Positions 18,810-29,281 of a stretch of 64,000 nucleotides of DNA are shown piece after piece (the first letter of the stretch is position 1; each line of letters begins with the position of its first letter). Location: NCBI GenBank assembly GCA_902825875.1, contig CADECP010000031.1, positions 20,212 through 84,211 of the forward strand, written 5' to 3'. Both the position numbers and the translations under genes were made by a program. This stretch comes from an uncultured Acidobacteriota bacterium. GTDB taxonomy: Bacteria > Acidobacteriota > Blastocatellia > RBC074. The notes under the pieces are model-generated. The model saw only the letters and a list, made by a program, of their open reading frames with translations. It was not told the DNA's origin and did no database searches.

Positions 18810-19556
18810 TCATTCGCGGTTAATCAGGCTTGCCACAAAGCCCGCGCCGAAGCCGTTATCAATGTTGACCACCGTCACGTTCGACGAACAGGAATTCAGC
18901 ATTCCCAGCAGCGCCGCCACTCCGCCGAAGCTCGCTCCGTAGCCGATGCTGGTGGGAACGGCGATGACCGGCACGCTGACCAAACCGCCGACAACCGAAG
19001 GCAACGCGCCTTCCATTCCCGCGACGCAAACGACGGCTTTGGCCGATTGCAGCACTTCGCGCTGGCTTAACACGCGATGAATTCCGGCGACGCCAACGTC
19101 AAACAACCGCACGATTTGATTGCCCATGATTTCGGCAGTCAGAGCGGCTTCGTCGGCAACGGGAATGTCCGAAGTCCCGGCGGTGACGATGGCAATTACA
19201 CCCCGACCGCGAACGGTTTTGTCGCGCTGAACTGAAATCGCTTTGCAGCTATCGTGAAATTCGGCGTCGTCGGCAATGCGTTTGACCTGCTCAAAGGCTT
19301 CGCGGTTTGTGCGCGTCACCAACAGGTTCGACGACCGTTCCAGCAATCGTTCGGCTATGCCAGCGATGTGTTTCGGCGTTTTGCCTTGCCCAAAGATGAC
19401 TTCGGGGAAACCTTGTCGAATGGCGCGGTGGTGATCCACCGTGGCGTAACCCAGACTTTCAAACGGCAAGTGGCGCAAACCATCCAACGCCTGATCCAAT
19501 TCGATCTCGCCGCCTTTGAATTTTTGCAGTAAATCTTTCAATCGTTCCTGATCCAT
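18810..19556 (-). CDS. larB: LarB, nicotinate-derived NPN cofactor biosynthesis carboxylase/hydrolase
   Basis: 248 residues. The C-terminal two thirds are AIR-carboxylase-like: [68 protein letters not shown]. LarB carboxylates and cleaves nicotinic acid adenine dinucleotide to begin the nickel-pincer cofactor made for lactate racemase-type enzymes. ATG 19556 ([13 protein letters not shown]) is chosen; upstream residues in the open frame overlap the ubiX promoter. larC and larE are not in the window. It is divergent from ubiX. Confidence 0.92.
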   Translation of the reverse strand: MDQERLKDLLQKFKGGEIELDQALDGLRHLPFESLGYATVDHHRAIRQGFPEVIFGQGKTPKHIAGIAERLLERSSNLLVTRTNREAFEQVKRIADDAEFHDSCKAISVQRDKTVRGRGVIAIVTAGTSDIPVADEAALTAEIMGNQIVRLFDVGVAGIHRVLSQREVLQSAKAVVCVAGMEGALPSVVGGLVSVPVIAVPTSIGYGASFGGVAALLGMLNSCSSNVTVVNIDNGFGAGFVASLINRE

Positions 19557-19585
19557 AACTTCACGATAGCCGCCAAAACCCTTGC

Positions 19586-19615
19586 TTGACAAGCTTTCCG
19601 AGCGACTCCTATAGT
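19586..19615 (+). promoter_or_regulatory. Sigma-70-type promoter for ubiX
   Basis: TTGACA (19586-19591), 18-bp spacer, TATAGT (19610-19615), 42 bp before the ubiX ATG. The -35 and following bases (TTGACAAGCTTTC) recur at the glgA promoter (33993). Confidence 0.72.
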
Positions 19616-19656
19616 TCCCGCCTGGTTGAAAAGTGGCCAGAAACGAGTTCACGCCA

Positions 19657-20265
19657 ATGAAAATCATCACAGTTGGAATCACCGGAGCGAGCGGTTCAAT
19701 TTACGCCCAAAGCTTGCTCAAACACCTCGATGACAGCCCCGAAGTTGCACGAATTGATCTGGTTATTTCGCAAGCTGGCATCAGAGTCGTCGGCGAAGAA
19801 TTGGGTTTGAAGGTCGCCGGAACCGATGCGCGTGTTGTGCGCGAACTGCTCGGCAAAGAATCCGATAAGGTGATAGTGCATTCGACCAATGACATTGGCG
19901 CAACTGTCGCCAGCGGCTCTTACCTGAGTGATGCGATGGTGATTGTTCCGTGCAGCATGAGCACTCTGGCGGCAATTGCCTGCGGGCTGACCCGCGATCT
20001 GGTTCATCGAGCCGCCGATGTGGTTTTGAAAGAAAATCGCACGTTGATTTTGGTTCCCCGCGAAACCCCGCTGAATGCGATTCATCTGGAAAATATGCTG
20101 AAACTGGCTCGACTGGGCGTCCGAATCATTCCGCCAATGCCGAGCTTTTACCACTTCCCGAAAACGATTGATGGTCTGATCGAACATTTCACGCATCGGT
20201 TGCTGGATCATCTCGGCGTTGGGCATTCCCAAGAAACCAGATGGCAAGGAAGCAAAAGAAACTGA
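19657..20265 (+). CDS. ubiX: UbiX-family flavin prenyltransferase
   Basis: 202 residues. UbiX makes prenylated FMN, the cofactor of UbiD-type decarboxylases. Signature blocks: [19 protein letters not shown] at the start, [66 protein letters not shown] 19657 starts at [10 protein letters not shown]. Beside ubiA, mqnE and mqnD it most likely serves the futalosine menaquinone route, whose late decarboxylation is done by a UbiD relative. A toxin-antitoxin module lies between it and ubiA. Confidence 0.93.
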   Translation: MKIITVGITGASGSIYAQSLLKHLDDSPEVARIDLVISQAGIRVVGEELGLKVAGTDARVVRELLGKESDKVIVHSTNDIGATVASGSYLSDAMVIVPCSMSTLAAIACGLTRDLVHRAADVVLKENRTLILVPRETPLNAIHLENMLKLARLGVRIIPPMPSFYHFPKTIDGLIEHFTHRLLDHLGVGHSQETRWQGSKRN

Positions 20266-20286
20266 TCGTAACAAGGAGGAAATATT

Positions 20287-20511
20287 ATGTTGACAGTTGA
20301 AGGAATTTATTCGGATGGCAAAGTGGAGCTTTCTGAATTCCCGTCATCCATCAGTCAGGCCAAGGTCTTGGTAACTTTCATTTACCCCAAAGAGATTGAT
20401 TTGGCAGCACGCGGAATCAGTGAAGAACAAGCAGCCAATTTAAGCGCGCGATTAAGTGCATTTGCTGAAGAATGGAACCGCCCGGAAATGGATATTTACG
20501 ATGAAGACTAA
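20287..20511 (+). CDS. Small antitoxin-like protein upstream of a MazF remnant
   Basis: 74 residues, with a strong AAGGAGG ribosome site. MLTVEGIYSDGKVEL resembles the start of small beta-strand antitoxins; the C-terminus is acidic (RPEMDIYDED), usual for a segment that binds MazF. Its last codons overlap the toxin start at 20501. No DNA-binding motif is obvious. With its toxin broken it may be a relic or still neutralise MazF proteins made elsewhere. Confidence 0.68.
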   Translation: MLTVEGIYSDGKVELSEFPSSISQAKVLVTFIYPKEIDLAARGISEEQAANLSARLSAFAEEWNRPEMDIYDED

Positions 20512-20868
20512 TCGAGGTGATGTCGTACGAGTGTTGTTTCCCAACTCTGATTTGCGGACTTCTAAACGCCGCCCGGCGCTTGTTATTCAATCCGATCAGC
20601 TTAAATCAGGGCTGGCGCAAACAATTGTCGCAATGATTACCAGCAATTTGGTCAGTGCGAATAACCCAAGTCGCGTGCTTGTAATGAAAGCATCATCCGA
20701 AGGGCAACAGGCAGGATTGCGTTTGGACTCTGTAATTTGGACTCTGTAATTATGACTGAGAACCTGGCCACAGTTTTGGAGACGGAAATTGATTCTGTGC
20801 TGGGAACATTACCCGCAAACAAAATGGCAGAAGTTTCCGATGCCCTTCGACATACTTTGGAATTGTAG
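20501..20868 (+). pseudogene. MazF-type toxin disrupted by a 14-bp tandem duplication
   Basis: Starts MKTNRGDVVRVLFPNSDLRTSKRRPALVIQ, the beginning of a MazF/PemK-like endoribonuclease. The frame stops at 20749 after LDSVIWTL. There the 14-mer TTTGGACTCTGTAA occurs twice in tandem (20722-20735, 20736-20749). Removing one copy restores a frame that continues through [20 protein letters not shown] to a stop at 20866-20868, a typical MazF C-terminus. The toxin is therefore frameshifted. The truncated form ends at residue 82; activity is doubtful because the C-terminal helix is lost. Confidence 0.88.
20722..20749 (+). repeat. 14-bp tandem duplication inside the MazF gene
   Basis: Two adjoining copies of TTTGGACTCTGTAA. 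The second copy shifts the MazF frame and creates the stop at 20747-20749. Confidence 0.95.
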
Positions 20869-20870
20869 AG

Positions 20871-21731
20871 ATGCTCAGAAATCTAAAAACCACGCTGGAA
20901 ATGATAAAGATCGAACACACGTTGTTCGCGCTGCCGTTCGCTTTTCTGGGAGCCGTGCTGGCGGCGAATGGATTGCCGACCTTGCGGCAAATGTTCTGGA
21001 TTGTCATCGCAATGGTCGGAGCGCGTTCGGCGGCGATGGCGTTTAATCGGCTGGTAGATCGTCGCATTGACGCCGCGAACCCCCGCACCAGCATGCGAGC
21101 GATTCCCGCCGGATTGTTGAGCGTGCAATTCGTCGCCATCTTTACCGTAATTTCTTCGGCGCTGTTTTTTCTGGCGGCGGCGATGTTGAACCGGCTGACG
21201 CTGTTGCTGTCGCCTGTGGCCCTGTTTTCGATTCTGTTTTATTCGTACACAAAACGGTTCACGTCGTTGTCGCATTTGGTTTTAGGGTTGGCGCTTTCGA
21301 TTGCGCCGACCGGAGCCTGGATTGCCGTGCGCGGCAACGTTGATTCGCCTGTGCCGTTGCTGCTCAGTTTGGCGGTGATGTTGTGGACTGCCGGGTTCGA
21401 CATTATCTATTCGTGTCAGGATCGTGACTTCGACGCCGAAGCCGGATTGAACTCCATTCCGCAACGATTCGGCATTGATGCGGCGTTGTGGATTTCGCGC
21501 GGGCTGCACGCGGCGATGTTGGCAGCGTTGGTCTGGGTGTACTTTTTAACCGGCTTGCACTGGATTGGCTTGCTGGGCATCATCGCTACGGCTGCGTTGT
21601 TGTTTTATCAGCACCGCTTGGTGCGCGCCGACGACCTGTCGCGGTTAAACGTGGCCTTCTTCAACACCAATGCCTGGGTCAGCGTGATTCTGTTTGTGAC
21701 GATTGCGGCTGACATTTTTTTGATGAAGTAA
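20871..21731 (+). CDS. mqnP: UbiA-family prenyltransferase (MqnP-like)
   Basis: 286 residues with about eight to nine membrane helices. The first Asp-rich motif is [15 protein letters not shown], the second [16 protein letters not shown], both Mg-diphosphate sites of UbiA enzymes that prenylate aromatic acids. With ubiX upstream and mqnE/mqnD downstream on the same strand it fits the prenyltransferase of the futalosine menaquinone pathway. A role on 4-hydroxybenzoate (ubiquinone) is the alternative but other ubiquinone genes are absent here. Confidence 0.9.
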   Translation: MLRNLKTTLEMIKIEHTLFALPFAFLGAVLAANGLPTLRQMFWIVIAMVGARSAAMAFNRLVDRRIDAANPRTSMRAIPAGLLSVQFVAIFTVISSALFFLAAAMLNRLTLLLSPVALFSILFYSYTKRFTSLSHLVLGLALSIAPTGAWIAVRGNVDSPVPLLLSLAVMLWTAGFDIIYSCQDRDFDAEAGLNSIPQRFGIDAALWISRGLHAAMLAALVWVYFLTGLHWIGLLGIIATAALLFYQHRLVRADDLSRLNVAFFNTNAWVSVILFVTIAADIFLMK

Positions 21732-21732
21732 C

Positions 21733-21758
21733 GGTACGGAACCGGGAGCGGTAGCGAC
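21733..21758. repeat. Dispersed 26-bp repeat, copy 1
   Basis: A 26-bp sequence beginning GGTACGGAACCG and ending GGTAGCGAC, placed 1 bp after the ubiA stop. An exact inverted copy lies at 51960-51985; the first 12 bases recur at 52771. Confidence 0.85.
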
Positions 21759-21779
21759 TGGGTCTTGAGGTAACGTGAG

Positions 21780-22382
21780 ATGAAAAACCTGCTGAAGACA
21801 TTTTGCCTGTCCTTTGTCATCGCTGTTGCCTTAAGCGCGACCGCCTTTGCCCAACACGATAAAGGCCATCATTACGTGCCAATGCGCGAAGTCGAGATGG
21901 AAATCAAAGACTTCAGTTTCGCCACGCTCGACGGCAAAACCATCAACTTGCGCGAAGCCGTCAAAGACAAAAAATTGGTCTTGGTTCATTACTTCGCGGC
22001 GTGGTGCCACAACTCGAACTTCGACGTGAAGACGATGAAGGAGCTTTACGAAAAGTATAAAGATCAGGGCTTTCTGGTGATCGGAGTTTGCGAATACTCG
22101 AACGAAGCGGAACTGCGCGGATTCATCGAACGCCATCAACCTGATTACCCGATCTGTGTTGAAGGCGACGGAAAAACCAAGAACCGTACCGGCACGACGC
22201 ACTACACCTATCGCAGCAAACTGGATGACAATCGCCACTGGGGAACTCCGCTGAACGTGTTGATTTCCGGTGAAGATATTCAGAAAAAAGGCGACGTCAT
22301 CGCCAAGCGAGTCCGCATCGCTCCGGGAGAAGTCATCAAGTCCGAGTTTGAAGAATTGATACAGGAGAAACTGAAAAAGTAA
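21780..22382 (+). CDS. Secreted redoxin/TlpA-like protein with CxxS site
   Basis: 200 residues with a signal peptide ending in ATAFAQ near residue 25. The thioredoxin fold is clear ([65 protein letters not shown]). The active site is AAWCHNS: the first Cys is kept, the second is Ser, so it is a monothiol enzyme or a binding protein, not a classic dithiol reductase. It lies inside the menaquinone gene run, which may be chance or may indicate a link to periplasmic redox chemistry. Confidence 0.8.
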   Translation: MKNLLKTFCLSFVIAVALSATAFAQHDKGHHYVPMREVEMEIKDFSFATLDGKTINLREAVKDKKLVLVHYFAAWCHNSNFDVKTMKELYEKYKDQGFLVIGVCEYSNEAELRGFIERHQPDYPICVEGDGKTKNRTGTTHYTYRSKLDDNRHWGTPLNVLISGEDIQKKGDVIAKRVRIAPGEVIKSEFEELIQEKLKK

Positions 22383-22384
22383 CC

Positions 22385-22448
22385 GCGTTTGTAGTTCCGC
22401 CTTTAGGCGGCTGCGGCTTCAGCCGCCTAAAGGCGGAACTACAAACGC
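22385..22448. repeat. Perfect 29-bp inverted repeat with 6-base loop
   Basis: Arms 22385-22413 and 22420-22448 (starting GCGTTTGTAGTTCCGCC) are exactly complementary; loop CGGCTT. It starts just after the redoxin stop and ends 14 bp before mqnE. Within each arm CCGCCTTTAGGCGG is itself a palindrome. There is no T-run, so it is not a normal terminator; the form suggests a mobile or repetitive palindromic unit. Confidence 0.95.
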
Positions 22449-22462
22449 GATGGAGCCAAAGC

Positions 22463-23578
<1,116 letters not shown>

Positions 23579-23587
23579 TTTTTCCTA

Positions 23588-23651
23588 CACGAAGTACACG
23601 AAGAAACACGAGGCTTTCTGAAACTCTTCGTGTTCCTTCGTGCCTTTCGTG
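23588..23651. repeat. CACGAAG-word hairpin between mqnE and mqnD
   Basis: The left arm repeats CACGAAG-type words; the right arm (from 23626) is its imperfect inverse (CTTCGTG words). It fills nearly the whole gap. Similar hairpins are at 30559-30625 and 36147-36212. Confidence 0.9.
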
Positions 23652-23664
23652 GATTTTTATTCCT

Positions 23665-24504
23665 ATGAACAAAAGAGAAATCAAAGTAGCTCACAGCCCC
23701 GATTCGGACGACGCATTTATGTTTTACGGCCTGGCCACCGACAAGCTGGACACAGGCGAATTGCAGTTCACGCACGTTCTGAAAGACATTCAATCGTTGA
23801 ACCAGATTGCGATGACAACTCAGGAATACGACGTGACGGCGGTGTCATTTCACGCTTACGCCTACATTTCGGACAACTACGCGCTGCTGCCGCACGGAGC
23901 CAGCATCGGCGATGGTTACGGTCCGATTGTCGTGGCGCGCGAACCGGCTCCGGCCAGCGAACTGAAAAACATGCGAATCGCCATTCCCGGCAAACTGACC
24001 AGCGCCTTTCTGGCTTTGAAACTGCACACGCCGGAATTTGAATACGGCGTCGAACACTTCGATGAAATCATTGACCTGGTCGCGGGCGGAAAGTACGACG
24101 CGGGATTGTTAATTCACGAAGGCCAATTGACCTTTCACGAACAAGGCCTGGACAAGATTGTTGACTTGGGCGCGTGGTGGAAACAGGAAACCGGGTTGCC
24201 GCTGCCGATGGGCGGCAACGCCATTCGCCGCAGTCTGGGGCCGGAACTGCAAAAACAGGTTTCGTACTGGCTGCACCGCTCAATTCAATTTTCGATGGAC
24301 AACCGCGAAGACGCCTTGCGTTACGCCATGCAGTTCGCGCGCGACATGCCTACGGAAACGGCGGATCGTTTTGTGGCGATGTGGGTCAACAGTTCAACGC
24401 TGAGTTACACCGACCGTGACCGCGCAGGCGTGAAGTTGTTGCTGGATGAAGGCTTCAAAAAAGGCGTGATTCCCAATCAAGTGCAGGTCGAGTTTGTCGA
24501 ATAA
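23665..24504 (+). CDS. mqnD: 1,4-dihydroxy-6-naphthoate synthase MqnD
   Basis: 279 residues, normal for Mqn[23 protein letters not shown] at the start and [35 protein letters not shown] blocks are characteristic. It converts cyclic dehypoxanthine futalosine to 1,4-dihydroxy-6-naphthoate. With mqnE this shows that menaquinone is made by the futalosine route. mqnA, mqnB and mqnC are not in the window. Confidence 0.95.
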   Translation: MNKREIKVAHSPDSDDAFMFYGLATDKLDTGELQFTHVLKDIQSLNQIAMTTQEYDVTAVSFHAYAYISDNYALLPHGASIGDGYGPIVVAREPAPASELKNMRIAIPGKLTSAFLALKLHTPEFEYGVEHFDEIIDLVAGGKYDAGLLIHEGQLTFHEQGLDKIVDLGAWWKQETGLPLPMGGNAIRRSLGPELQKQVSYWLHRSIQFSMDNREDALRYAMQFARDMPTETADRFVAMWVNSSTLSYTDRDRAGVKLLLDEGFKKGVIPNQVQVEFVE

Positions 24505-24537
24505 AGCTTTCGAGCCATTGCCGGTAGCGTGATTTTT

Positions 24538-25449
24538 TTACCGATCGCCATCTGGCAAAGGTTCGACGTGAATCGTGGCGGTGACTTTGCCGAATTCTTC
24601 TGTTAGCCGTTGTTCGACAGTTTCGGTTATGGCGTGCGAAGCAACGTGGTCGGCTTCGACTTCAGCCGCGACGTGCAAGTGCATTTCGATGAAGATTTCT
24701 CCGCCGTGCGAACGTGACCGCACATCGTGAACCGAATGAACTCCAGGAACTTTTTCAGCGACTTCGGCTATCCGAGCAGAAGGCACTGGCGCAGCGTCAA
24801 CCAGCACAGGCACAGTAGCCTTGAAAATCTGATACCCGTTCCAGCCGATAAACGCCGCCACAGCCAGCGACACCAACGGATCAAGCCAGACATATCCCAG
24901 CCGAATCAAAAACAGCCCTGTCAGCACGGAACAACTAACCAGAATATCGCTGCGAGTGTGAATGGCGTCGGCAATCAAGAATTCGCTTTTCAATCGGCGA
25001 CCTTCGCGCTGTTCGTAAACGGCGACAAAGACATTGACCGCAATCGTCACCAGCATTACGCCAAAGGTCAGCGTCGTAACTTCGATGGTCGCTGGTTCAG
25101 GGCTGAACAGTTTTTTGAAGGCGCTCAATCCAATCTGGTAACAGGTGACGAACAAAAAACCTGCGATGGCAAACGCCGCCAGCGTTTCAAATTTGGCGTG
25201 GCCGTACGGGTGTTCGTCGTCCGGTTCGGCTGTGGCATATCGCATCACGACCAAACCGACCACGTTGTTCAGCGAATCCACCGACGAATGAATCGCATCG
25301 CTGATGACGCTCAAACTGCCGGCCAGAATTCCGGCAATCAGCTTGCCGATGACGACGGCCAGATTCAGCGCAAGCGTCAGCATCAACACACGACGCACGC
25401 CGCGTTGATATTCGTTGATGGTTGGAATTGAGTTCGTTTGGGCATTCAT
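24538..25449 (-). CDS. Cation diffusion facilitator metal exporter
   Basis: 303 residues, six membrane helices and a C-terminal cytoplasmic domain. Metal-site residues are readable in ISDAIHSSVDSLNN (helix II) and ADAIHTRSDILVS (helix V), the HxxxD/DxxxD arrangement of Zn/Fe/Mn transporters. It exports divalent metal against protons; the metal cannot be told. ATG 25449 overlaps the DUF1003 gene stop (ATGA), so the two are co-translated. Confidence 0.93.
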   Translation of the reverse strand: MNAQTNSIPTINEYQRGVRRVLMLTLALNLAVVIGKLIAGILAGSLSVISDAIHSSVDSLNNVVGLVVMRYATAEPDDEHPYGHAKFETLAAFAIAGFLFVTCYQIGLSAFKKLFSPEPATIEVTTLTFGVMLVTIAVNVFVAVYEQREGRRLKSEFLIADAIHTRSDILVSCSVLTGLFLIRLGYVWLDPLVSLAVAAFIGWNGYQIFKATVPVLVDAAPVPSARIAEVAEKVPGVHSVHDVRSRSHGGEIFIEMHLHVAAEVEADHVASHAITETVEQRLTEEFGKVTATIHVEPLPDGDR

Positions 25450-26015
25450 CGTTTTGACCCGGCCTCTGACAACAGTTGCTGCAACATTTCGATTTGTCTT
25501 TGCTGCATTTCGATCAACGCCATCCAATCGTGTTCACGCAACTGAGTCAACTTTTCCTGCAATTGCAAAATTTCCAGTTCGGCTTTGATGTTTACTTCGT
25601 AATCGTGGGCAGCCTGTTCGCGGTCTTTGGCAGCCATGCGGTTCTGGCTCATCATAATCACCGGAGCCTGAAGCGCGGCGATGCAGGACAGAATCAGGTT
25701 CAGCAAAATGTACGGGTAAGGATCGTACGCTCTGGCTGCCAGCACGAAGGTGTTGAACAGCATCCACGCAACCAACAGTGCCAGAAACAGAAAGATGAAT
25801 TTCCAACTGCCGCCGAACTCAGCGACTTTGTCGGCCACGCGCTGACCGAACGTCAGTTGTTCGTCAAATTCGCTGATCACATCGCGCGCAATGTGGCGAC
25901 GGTTGATGAAGCGTTCGACGATTTCGCGTTCCTTGGGCGGCAGTTTTTCCAGTTCAATCTTGAGCAGTTTGCGCGCAGTTTCCTGGCGATTGATTTTGAC
26001 AACTTTATGATTCAT
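25446..26015 (-). CDS. DUF1003 membrane protein
   Basis: 189 residues: hydrophilic N-terminus, ADKVAEFGGSWKFIFLFLALLVAWMLFN (first helix), PYILLNLILSCIAALQAPVIMMSQNR (second helix, the DUF1003 signature), then a coiled coil (ELEILQLQEKLTQLREHDWMALIEMQQRQIEMLQQLL). Function unknown. Translationally coupled to the CDF exporter. Confidence 0.9.
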   Translation of the reverse strand: MNHKVVKINRQETARKLLKIELEKLPPKEREIVERFINRRHIARDVISEFDEQLTFGQRVADKVAEFGGSWKFIFLFLALLVAWMLFNTFVLAARAYDPYPYILLNLILSCIAALQAPVIMMSQNRMAAKDREQAAHDYEVNIKAELEILQLQEKLTQLREHDWMALIEMQQRQIEMLQQLLSEAGSKR

Positions 26016-26030
26016 CCGGCCTCCGTTGGG

Positions 26031-26363
26031 TTATGGCTTCGGCATCGAGATCAGGGTTTCGCCCGGCAACGAAGGTTCAAAGACTGACAGTTTTTCGTCT
26101 TCAACCAGCGGGCCTGTGATTTCAAAGATGGCTTTCAATCGCGGATCGGCCATCAATCGTCGCCAAGCGTCGTCAAATTCCGCCAGCGAATCGAATTCCC
26201 ACAATTCCAGGTATTCCTGAGCATCGCCAATCACGCTGCGCCAGATGCCCCAGAATCGAAAGCCGTGTTCGCGGATCAGCGGCAAGGTTCGTTCGGCGAA
26301 TGTTTGATCGTACAGTGCCACGTGATGTGCGCGCAGCTTGTAAGAAATTTTCAGCAGAACCAT
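26031..26363 (-). CDS. NIPSNAP-like dimeric alpha-beta barrel protein
   Basis: 110 residues. Pattern YKLRAHHVALYDQTFAERTLPLIREHGFRFWGIWRSVIGDAQEYLELWEFDSLAEFDDAWRRL matches the NIPSNAP/EthD ferredoxin-like fold. No catalytic role is known for the family. It lies 15 bp upstream of the DUF1003 gene on the same strand. Confidence 0.82.
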   Translation of the reverse strand: MVLLKISYKLRAHHVALYDQTFAERTLPLIREHGFRFWGIWRSVIGDAQEYLELWEFDSLAEFDDAWRRLMADPRLKAIFEITGPLVEDEKLSVFEPSLPGETLISMPKP

Positions 26364-26474
26364 GTCTGTTCCTTTTCAAAAATAAGTTCGAATGAGTTTG
26401 GGAAGGTAGGCATTGTCCAACGAAGCGGGCTGGCTGACAAATTGTCACGAGGCTGAGGAAATGTATGATTCAAA

Positions 26475-27713
26475 TCATTCGTAACGTAAAGCTTCGACCG
26501 GGTCGAGCCGCGAAGCCCGAACTGCCGGATACAAACCGAAGATCAAACCCACCGCCGCCGAAACCCCAAACGACATCGCAATCGAAGTTCCCGTCACGAC
26601 TGTATTCCATTCCGCATAAAGCGCCACCAGCCGTGAAGCCGCAAAGCCAAACATGACGCCAATCAATCCACCGACGAAGCTGATCGTCAGGGCTTCGATC
26701 AAAAATTGTTGCCAGATGTCTCGCCGCCGAGCGCCCATTGCCCGGCGAACTCCGATTTCACGAGTCCGTTCCAGAATGTTGGCCAGCATGATGTTCATAA
26801 TGCCAATGCCGCCAACCAGCAGCGAAATGCTGGCGATGCAGCTCATGACTATATTGAAAATCCGCTGAGTCCGCTGGTTCTGTTCCAGCAATTCGCGCGG
26901 GACGACAATCGAATAATCGTCGGCTTTGCCGTGAGTGTTGGCCAGCACCTGACTGATTAAAACTGCGCTGGATTTCAGCGCGTCGGTGTTTTTCAAACTG
27001 ACGACGATTTCATCCAGTTCGGATTCAAAGCGTTTCAACTCAAATTTCTTCAGCGCCGTCGCCAGCGGAACGTAAATGTCGTTGCTGAAATCTTGCAGCT
27101 TGACGCCCTCGAATTCGTCTTTGCTCAGGTTGTTGTCGGCCAAAACTCCAACGACGGTGAACCACATCTTGTCAATTTTGATCGTCTGACCCAGAGGCGA
27201 AGCCGTGCCGAAAAGTTTTTGTTTGACGCGGGTGCCGATAACGCAAAACTGTTCAAAATCTTTTTGATCGCTTTCGGAAAGAAAACTGCCTTCGGCCAGA
27301 TCGTAGCGGGCAAGTCGGAAATAGCTGGGCGTGACACCGACAACATTGGAATCGTCACTTTTGCCTTTGAATGAAAACACCTGAAAAGTCTTGACCCGTT
27401 TGCGCGCGGAATAAGTTTCCAGATCGGGCGTGACATCGTTGATGGCTTTTACGTCGCGCAAACTGAGGCCGATGGAATTTTCTCGAATCTTCTTCAAGTC
27501 TTCGTCTTTCATTTCGCGGTCTTTGACGATGACGTTTCGCAATCCCATCGTGTCAATGATCCGCAAACTTTCCTTTTCGGCTCCAGCGCCGATTGAAAGC
27601 ATGGCGATGACTGCGCCGACGCCGAAGATCATGCCCAGCATCGTCAAAAAAGTTCGCAGCTTGTGACCGGTCAAATTGCCAACGGCCAAACCAATTTCGT
27701 TTAGGTGTCTCAT
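26475..27713 (-). CDS. MacB-like ABC transporter permease (FtsX fold), no ATPase domain
   Basis: 412 residues. One N-terminal helix (LRTFLTMLGMIFGVGAVIAMLSIGAGA), a large periplasmic domain, then three helices (IFNIVMSCIASISLLVGGIGIMNIML, FVGGLIGVMFGFAASRLVALY, AVGLIFGLYPAVRASRLDPVEALRYE). ERTREIGVRRAMGARRRDI is the MacB/LolC signature. MacB proper has a fused ATPase, which is missing here and in the neighbouring genes. It would be the inner-membrane part of the export set formed with the three adaptors upstream. Confidence 0.93.
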   Translation of the reverse strand: MRHLNEIGLAVGNLTGHKLRTFLTMLGMIFGVGAVIAMLSIGAGAEKESLRIIDTMGLRNVIVKDREMKDEDLKKIRENSIGLSLRDVKAINDVTPDLETYSARKRVKTFQVFSFKGKSDDSNVVGVTPSYFRLARYDLAEGSFLSESDQKDFEQFCVIGTRVKQKLFGTASPLGQTIKIDKMWFTVVGVLADNNLSKDEFEGVKLQDFSNDIYVPLATALKKFELKRFESELDEIVVSLKNTDALKSSAVLISQVLANTHGKADDYSIVVPRELLEQNQRTQRIFNIVMSCIASISLLVGGIGIMNIMLANILERTREIGVRRAMGARRRDIWQQFLIEALTISFVGGLIGVMFGFAASRLVALYAEWNTVVTGTSIAMSFGVSAAVGLIFGLYPAVRASRLDPVEALRYE

Positions 27714-27731
27714 AGCTACTCATTCGATATG

Positions 27732-27837
27732 TGGAGTGCTGCGGCTTGACGCAGCTTTGATATTCTCAGCTAAACGATTTCTGTAACCGGAAGCTTTTAG
27801 CTGCGAAAGAAAAGCGGTGTCGAGCCACCGCACTCCA
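27732..27837. repeat. Imperfect inverted repeat between permease and adaptor genes
   Basis: Left arm from 27732 (TGGAGTGCTGCGGCTTGAC) and right arm ending 27837 (inverse begins TGGAGTGCGGTGGCTCGAC) match at about 22 of 27 positions. It fills the gap. Confidence 0.75.
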
Positions 27838-27844
27838 AAGTTTT

Positions 27845-29128
27845 TTATTTGTCTTTTTTCGCCTCGTCTTTGGTTTCGCGTTTCACGTCCGGCGGATTCA
27901 GCGCCAAAGTTTGTCCGGCTTGTAATCCTTCGGTAACGACGACCTGGATCATGTCGCCGGTTCCCAATTTCACTTTGATTGGTTCAAACTGGCCAGCACC
28001 TTTGACGACATAAACGAAATAATCGGATTCCTTTTTCACTACGGCGCTGCGCGGAACGACGATCACCGATTGCAAAGAAGTCGCGCTGATTTCTGCTTTC
28101 AACTTCACGCCGGGTTTCATCAGATTCACGTCGTTTTTATCCAGTGAAACCACCGTCTGGAAATATTTGACCGGAGAATCCCGGTCAATCGGACGCGCCA
28201 GGTTGTCTATGCTTTTGACCTTTCCGGTGAACGTGACGCCGGGAAACGGGTCGAGCGAAACGGTGACGGTCTGGTCTTTCTTCAATTCTCCCGCGTCTTT
28301 TTCCAGCACGTAACATTTGGCTTCCATCTTGTCCGGGTTGACCAGATTGAACAGCGTCTGGCCGATGAAAACTGTCCGACCGGATTGAATCGAAAACCCT
28401 CCGAAAAAGAAATCCGGGTTGGCGTAAACGATGATTCCCGAAGCAGGCGAAATCAGTTTCAACGAAGTCAGCGCGCGTTCGACCTGACCGATTTTGCTGT
28501 TGGCTTGCTGGCGTTCCAGCAACAGGATGGCTTCGTCCAGCGTGTAAACCTTGCCTTTCAAACTCAGCCGCGCGTCGGCAAAGACCAGTTTCTGTTCGGT
28601 GAATTCCTTGTCCAGTTGGCCTTCGATGATCTGGCGGCGGGAGTAAATCTTTTCGTCTTTCGGCAAAAACTCGTTGATCTTTTGCAGTTCCAGTTCGGCG
28701 ATGCGTTTGTCTTTGCTGATGTCGGTTTTCTCGGTTCCCGAAGCCAGTTCGCCTTTGGTGATTTTCTGGTTGGCGGCATTCAGGCTGGAACGATGCTCCA
28801 ACATTTCCAAATCCAGATCGGTTGGATCGAATTCGGCCAGCACATCGCCTTTGTTGACGTGACGGCCATCGGCAACGACTTCGGCAATTCGCAAACGTTG
28901 CACAGGCACAAACGGCACGGCGATGGTCATTGATTCCGAAGACTGCAATTCTCCGTTGGCGGAAATGCGAATGGTGAAATCGCGCGGCTGAATCGCCATC
29001 GTCAACGGCAAGACTTCGGACGAAGTCGTCGGCCACGCTCGGCGAGCGGCGTAAATGACTGCTGAAACCAACGCCGTCAGCAAGACAGCAATCAATGCGA
29101 TGCGAACAAATTTGGGTGGTCGTTTCAT
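27845..29128 (-). CDS. HlyD/MacA-type periplasmic adaptor 1
   Basis: 427 residues from ATG 29128 (a TTG opens the frame earlier but has no better site). One N-terminal anchor (IALIAVLLTALVSAVIYAA), lipoyl-like half motif (VADGRHVNKGDVLAEFD), a long coiled hairpin with many Gln/Glu/Lys, then beta-barrel (VTVSLDPFPGVTFTGKVKSI) and membrane-proximal domain (VIVVPRSAVVKKESDYFVYV). It would connect the MacB-like permease to an outer-membrane channel. It is the closest of three adaptors to the permease. Confidence 0.88.
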   Translation of the reverse strand: MKRPPKFVRIALIAVLLTALVSAVIYAARRAWPTTSSEVLPLTMAIQPRDFTIRISANGELQSSESMTIAVPFVPVQRLRIAEVVADGRHVNKGDVLAEFDPTDLDLEMLEHRSSLNAANQKITKGELASGTEKTDISKDKRIAELELQKINEFLPKDEKIYSRRQIIEGQLDKEFTEQKLVFADARLSLKGKVYTLDEAILLLERQQANSKIGQVERALTSLKLISPASGIIVYANPDFFFGGFSIQSGRTVFIGQTLFNLVNPDKMEAKCYVLEKDAGELKKDQTVTVSLDPFPGVTFTGKVKSIDNLARPIDRDSPVKYFQTVVSLDKNDVNLMKPGVKLKAEISATSLQSVIVVPRSAVVKKESDYFVYVVKGAGQFEPIKVKLGTGDMIQVVVTEGLQAGQTLALNPPDVKRETKDEAKKDK

Positions 29129-29169
29129 TCTCTTTGGCCTTGTGGGATTCAACCCAGCGAACGGTTTGG

Positions 29170-29260
29170 AGATAACGGAACAAACGAAAATAACTGAAAA
29201 AACGGAAAAGAAGCGGCTGAGCTTCCGTCCATTCCGTTATTTCCGTTTGTTCCGTTATCT
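29170..29260. repeat. ACGGAA-word hairpin between two adaptor genes
   Basis: Left arm from 29170 (AGATAACGGAACAAACG) and its inverse ending 29260 pair with few mismatches over about 27 bp. Words of ACGGAA/AACG repeat within each arm. Confidence 0.9.
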
Positions 29261-29281
29261 ATTTTTCAATACCCTCAGCCG

